From assembly GCA_003232445.1 (NCBI GenBank), contig QIJM01000570.1, positions 1 to 9,124 of the forward strand: a DNA stretch of 9,124 nucleotides. Direction: 5' to 3'. A model generated the notes under the pieces. The model saw only the letters and a program-made list of their open reading frames with translations. It was not told the origin of the DNA and did not search any database. This document shows, one piece after another, positions 6,319 to 9,124 of this stretch. The position numbers and the translations under genes were made by a program. This stretch comes from Paraglaciecola arctica. GTDB lineage: Bacteria > Pseudomonadota > Gammaproteobacteria > Enterobacterales > Alteromonadaceae. Each line of letters opens with the position of its first letter. Positions within the stretch are counted from its first letter, which is position 1.

Positions 6319-7551
6319 CTATTGTTTTAGGCCACTCAGTAATGATTTTTTATAGGCAAATATCGCTGGGATAAAAGACAATAAAACCGCGGCACCGGCC
6401 GCTATCAAAAAGAATCGCCCTACTGCAACTAAATTAACATATGGGCTGATATACAAAGCAAAGTGTTGTTCAAGTAGTGGCTGACCAAGCAACAATCCTA
6501 CTGTCACTAATACATAACCTGCTAATGCACCAAGTAGTGTTAATAATAGGGCTTCAGCGCCAATCAGTAAAATAATGATGTGCGCTTTTGCACCCAATGC
6601 CCGCAATACTGCCAGCTCCCTTTCTCGCTCTTTCATCGAAGCCAACAGCATGGTTGTCATACAAATAAGCGCAGTAGATAAAATCAGCCATGAAATGACT
6701 CTCAAGCTAATTTCGACTGCGCCCACAATTTGCCACAGCTCCCTTAGAGCCAAAGCAGGTAAAATGGCGCTAAGAGGTTCTTGCTTATATTGATTAATAT
6801 CTCGCTGCAATCGTAAAACGCCAATTTTGCTTTTACTGCCAAGCAAAAATGCACTGAGCTGAGGTTGATGTGTTTTACCTAAAAGTACTTCTGATAACAA
6901 TTCATCATGAACATGTTGTGTTTGATGAAGAATATCGATGCTTTGTAAAGGGATATACAAAGACTGATCAGCCGGTGTGCCTGTGGATTCTAATATTCCC
7001 ACCACCCTAAAGGGATGATCGTCGTGATGAGTAAAACTCACTTTACCTGTGCCATGAGACATGACTAGCGATTGATCCAGACTATAACCCAGATTTTTAG
7101 CGACATCTGCGCCTAACACTACTTCATATAAACGTTTAAAGGGTTCGCCTTGCCCGAAGGAAATCGTTTGTTTATCGCCATATTTGAAATATTCAAAATA
7201 GTCATCTGTGGTACCAATGACGGAAAACCCTTGATGAGAGTCCCCCATCGAAAGCGGTACCGACCAAGCCACTTGGCGGTTATTGACAATATCCTGGTAA
7301 CTTTTCCATTGAATGTTATTGCTAGGGTTACCAATTTTAAACACTGAAAACAGTAACAAGTTAATCCCACTGGTGCGACTGCCCACAATCAAATCAACGC
7401 CAGATACGGTCCGTTCAAAGTTGTTCTTTACCTCAGCACGTAAATGCTCAACCCCAATAAGCACCAACATACTAATAGCAATTGAGGTACAGGTCAGAAT
7501 AGCCATCACCCGACGGGACCATAAACTCGCCCACACCAAATTAAGCAACAT
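6319..7551 (-). CDS. ABC exporter permease, MacB-PCD/FtsX type
   Basis: This inner-membrane permease of about 410 residues has FtsX topology. One N-terminal helix (about 15-35) is followed by a periplasmic MacB-like domain with VDLIVGSRTSGINLLLFSVF. Three C-terminal helices form the FtsX domain, with the coupling motif MKERERELAVLRALGA before the third-last loop. The segments KVSFTHHDDHPFRVVGIL and EPLSAILPALALRELW recall permeases found with DUF2796 and DUF3299 proteins in zinc-responsive operons; that link is from memory and unproven here. I chose the ATG at 7551, because a GAGTGAG lies eight bases upstream. The GTG at 7560 would add three residues but places that site too close. The start overlaps the ATPase end by 11 bases (20 with GTG), so translation is coupled. 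No partner gene follows; uspE converges immediately. Confidence 0.88.
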   Translation of the reverse strand: MLLNLVWASLWSRRVMAILTCTSIAISMLVLIGVEHLRAEVKNNFERTVSGVDLIVGSRTSGINLLLFSVFKIGNPSNNIQWKSYQDIVNNRQVAWSVPLSMGDSHQGFSVIGTTDDYFEYFKYGDKQTISFGQGEPFKRLYEVVLGADVAKNLGYSLDQSLVMSHGTGKVSFTHHDDHPFRVVGILESTGTPADQSLYIPLQSIDILHQTQHVHDELLSEVLLGKTHQPQLSAFLLGSKSKIGVLRLQRDINQYKQEPLSAILPALALRELWQIVGAVEISLRVISWLILSTALICMTTMLLASMKERERELAVLRALGAKAHIIILLIGAEALLLTLLGALAGYVLVTVGLLLGQPLLEQHFALYISPYVNLVAVGRFFLIAAGAAVLLSFIPAIFAYKKSLLSGLKQ

Positions 7552-8224
7552 CGGCGTCACTCACTCGTTGCTGCAATTCTGCTAAACCCAGTTGTTGATC
7601 AAAGTGTGACGCTAAAGACATATCGTGACTAACAAATATAACGGTTGAGGTGTGAGCGCAATCTAAAAGTAGCTGGATAAACTGTTCTCTGCTTTGGGTG
7701 TCTAAGGCCGAAGTAGGTTCATCGGCAATAACCAGCGCAGGCGAACCATATAATGCCCTAGCAACGGCTACACGTTGCTGTTGCCCTACACTTAATTCAA
7801 TTGCTTTTTGTTTTAGTAAATTACCACTTAATTCTAATCGTTCACATATTGAGGCTAACTGTTCTGATTGAGGCGTCTGGCTTACACTCCTAAATCGCTG
7901 AGCCAAAAGTACGTTTTGTTCTGCAGATAAATAAGGCAATAAATTAAACTGTTGAAATATGATGCCAATATTATTCGCTCTGAAAGTATCTTTTTGCCTT
8001 TGGCTTAATTTAGCCATGTCTTGTCCTAAAACTTGTATGTTGCCTGTATAACGATTTTCAATGCCAGAAATTAAATTTAACAGCGTAGACTTACCCTCCC
8101 CTGAACGACCATATAAAAATACCTTTTGCCCTGTTTCCACCTGCCAGTTAGGTATTTGCAGAGCAAAATCACTTTGTTTTGACCAAGTAAAATATAGATC
8201 TTTTATTGATAAACTATGAGGCAT
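7541..8224 (-). CDS. ABC exporter ATP-binding protein, LolD/MacB type
   Basis: This 227-residue cytoplasmic ATPase energises the FtsX-type permease encoded just after it. All nucleotide-binding motifs are intact: Walker A GRSGEGKST (39-47), Q-loop IFQQFNLLP (89-97), ABC signature LSVGQQQR (144-151), Walker B LVIADEPTSALD (164-175) and the H-loop VSHD with His200. The signature has Val in place of the more common Gly at its third position, which I recall as frequent in this subfamily. Size and motifs fit the lipoprotein/macrolide/peptide exporter ATPases, not importers. The gene is first in a two-gene minus-strand operon that diverges from ttcA. The ATG at 8224 has only a weak upstream GGAT, so expression may be low. 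The substrate is unknown. Confidence 0.9.
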   Translation of the reverse strand: MPHSLSIKDLYFTWSKQSDFALQIPNWQVETGQKVFLYGRSGEGKSTLLNLISGIENRYTGNIQVLGQDMAKLSQRQKDTFRANNIGIIFQQFNLLPYLSAEQNVLLAQRFRSVSQTPQSEQLASICERLELSGNLLKQKAIELSVGQQQRVAVARALYGSPALVIADEPTSALDTQSREQFIQLLLDCAHTSTVIFVSHDMSLASHFDQQLGLAELQQRVSDADVA

Positions 8225-8256
8225 AAAAACAACATATCCATTAAACAGAGGTTTAG

Positions 8257-8286
8257 TTTAGAAAGAAGGAATTTTTCCAGTATAAT
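8257..8286 (+). promoter_or_regulatory. ttcA: Candidate sigma-70 promoter of ttcA
   Basis: A perfect TATAAT at 8281-8286 is preceded by TTTAGA at 8257-8262 (4 of 6 matches) with an 18-base spacer. Transcription would start near 8293, leaving a leader of about 47 bases before the ttcA ATG at 8340. The perfect -10 makes this the strongest promoter candidate in the window. Confidence 0.5.
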
Positions 8287-8306
8287 TGGCCAATAACCTA
8301 AGGCAA
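8279..8306 (-). promoter_or_regulatory. Candidate sigma-70 promoter of the ABC exporter operon
   Basis: Reading the minus strand, TTGCCT (8306-8301) and TATACT (8284-8279) are separated by 16 bases, giving 4 of 6 and 5 of 6 matches to the consensus. The predicted leader before the ATG at 8224 is about 45-50 bases. The -10 element shares bases with the ttcA -10 on the other strand. This is pattern matching by eye, without transcript data. Confidence 0.45.
8285..8294. repeat. Perfect 10-base palindrome ATTGGCCAAT in the divergent promoter region
   Basis: The palindrome overlaps the end of the ttcA -10 box, covers its predicted start site, and lies in the spacer of the opposite promoter. It could be part of an operator that controls both directions, but a palindrome of this size can also arise by chance. 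It does not resemble an FNR or Zur box that I know. Confidence 0.4.
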
Positions 8307-8339
8307 CCTTTTTTAATCGATAAAACATAAGCCGTATTC

Positions 8340-9124
8340 ATGAATCTATTATCCAGCATTAATCAAAAACACACGCCAAGCTTCAATAAATTACAAAAAC
8401 GCATCAGACATAACACAGGTAGAGCCATAGCTGATTTTAATATGATTGAAGATGGCGACAAAGTGATGGTCTGCTTATCTGGCGGTAAAGATAGCTACAC
8501 TATGTTGGATGTGCTGCTACATATGCAAAAAGTAGCACCTATTTCTTTTAGTATCATTGCGCTTAATCTCGATCAGAAACAACCGGGGTTTCCCGAACAC
8601 GTATTGCCAGAATATCTCACCCAGCTTGGTGTGGATTTTGAGGTGGTTGAAGAAGATACATATTCAATCGTGATAGATAAAATACCTGAAGGTAAAACAA
8701 CCTGCGCACTTTGTTCAAGGCTGCGCCGTGGAATTTTGTACAACACGGCCACTCGTTTAAAAGCGACTAAAATTGCACTAGGTCACCATAGAGATGACAT
8801 GTTAGAGACTCTTTTTTTGAATATGTTTAATGGGGGGCAGCTAAAATCGATGCCACCTAAATTAGTCAGTGATGATGGCAAACAAATGGTCATTCGACCA
8901 CTGGCTTATTGCGCAGAACAAGATATTGCGGCCTACTCGCAGCACCTTGCATTCCCGATCATTCCTTGCAACCTCTGTGGCTCTCAAGAAAACCTGCAAA
9001 GAAAAGTGATTAAAGGCATGTTACAAGATTGGCAGCAGCGTTTCCCGGGCAGAATAGAATCCATGTCAAAAGCGTTACAAAATGTGGTGCCTTCGCACTT
9101 AGCAGATAACAGTCAATTTGATTT
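8340..9124 (+). CDS. ttcA: tRNA 2-thiocytidine(32) synthetase TtcA, N-terminal part (partial at the right edge)
   Basis: TtcA converts cytidine 32 in certain tRNAs to 2-thiocytidine, using ATP and a [4Fe-4S] cluster. The frame runs open from the ATG at 8340 to the window end, giving 261 complete codons of about 310 in E. coli TtcA, so roughly the last 50 residues are outside. The PP-loop SGGKDS (47-52) binds ATP. The cluster Cys residues are present: C122 and C125 in CALC, and C213 in CNLC (210-213), at the same numbers as in E. coli. [19 protein letters not shown] (148-166) is another family signature. The ribosome-binding site is weak. ttcA lies near fnr and uspE in E. coli, where it is also the Rac prophage attachment gene; no integrase is seen here. 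Confidence 0.96.
   Translation, partial: MNLLSSINQKHTPSFNKLQKRIRHNTGRAIADFNMIEDGDKVMVCLSGGKDSYTMLDVLLHMQKVAPISFSIIALNLDQKQPGFPEHVLPEYLTQLGVDFEVVEEDTYSIVIDKIPEGKTTCALCSRLRRGILYNTATRLKATKIALGHHRDDMLETLFLNMFNGGQLKSMPPKLVSDDGKQMVIRPLAYCAEQDIAAYSQHLAFPIIPCNLCGSQENLQRKVIKGMLQDWQQRFPGRIESMSKALQNVVPSHLADNSQFD

Noticed and set aside
7119..7388. Minus-strand 89-codon frame and plus-strand frames inside the ABC permease gene
   Set aside because: They are other-frame readings of the conserved permease, with no ribosome-binding site or family resemblance.
7541..7560. Frameshift between the ABC ATPase and permease genes
   Set aside because: Both proteins are complete with normal termini; the short overlap is ordinary translational coupling.
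8340..9124. Prophage attachment site in ttcA, as for Rac in E. coli
   Set aside because: No integrase, no duplicated ttcA segment and no phage genes are present in the window; ttcA appears intact as far as seen.

Overview
The window reads as chromosomal DNA from a marine-type gammaproteobacterium, probably an Alteromonadales member (Alteromonas, Glaciecola, Paraglaciecola or Shewanella-like). This rests on gene order, modest GC content, and UspE and TtcA sequences that I recall as close to the enterobacterial proteins. The genus is inference. Coding density is very high: no stretch over about 120 bases lacks a gene, and no insertion sequence, integrase, rRNA, tRNA or CRISPR array was seen.

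Region 1 (1-1482) is the 3' part of the operon for cytochrome cbb3 oxidase, the high-affinity terminal oxidase for low oxygen. It holds the end of ccoO (mono-haem subunit), ccoQ (a small membrane subunit too short for a simple ORF scan) and ccoP (di-haem subunit), closed by a strong intrinsic terminator. ccoN should lie just outside the left edge.

Region 2 (1520-5274) is a compact assembly operon. It holds ccoH/fixH, ccoI (copper P1B-type ATPase that exports copper for the haem-copper centre), ccoS, and a small DsbD_2/TauE-SafE-type membrane protein with HC..MCGG and LPC motifs. ccoS and the last gene overlap by 8 bases.

Region 3 (5371-6300) is uspE, a tandem universal stress protein. In relatives such as Shewanella and Escherichia the oxygen regulator gene fnr/etrA sits next to uspE. 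Here only 96 bases separate the membrane-protein gene from uspE, and fnr is absent from that position. This UspE also has a His/Cys-rich stretch in its second domain.

Region 4 (6319-8224, minus strand) is a two-gene ABC exporter: a MacB/FtsX-type permease and a LolD/MacB-type ATPase, with overlapping coding regions. The permease resembles a family often found with DUF2796 proteins and linked to zinc, but those partners are not visible. The pair sits between uspE and ttcA, which are close neighbours in some other gammaproteobacteria.

Region 5 (8340-9124) is the 5' part of ttcA, the tRNA C32 2-thiolation enzyme. It diverges from the ABC pair across a 115-base region with overlapping back-to-back promoter candidates and a perfect 10-base palindrome.

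Taken together the window is a low-oxygen respiration and copper-delivery locus with stress and Fe-S-dependent tRNA modification neighbours. I see no clearly new system. The points most worth checking are the missing fnr, the intercalated ABC exporter, and the His/Cys-rich UspE.
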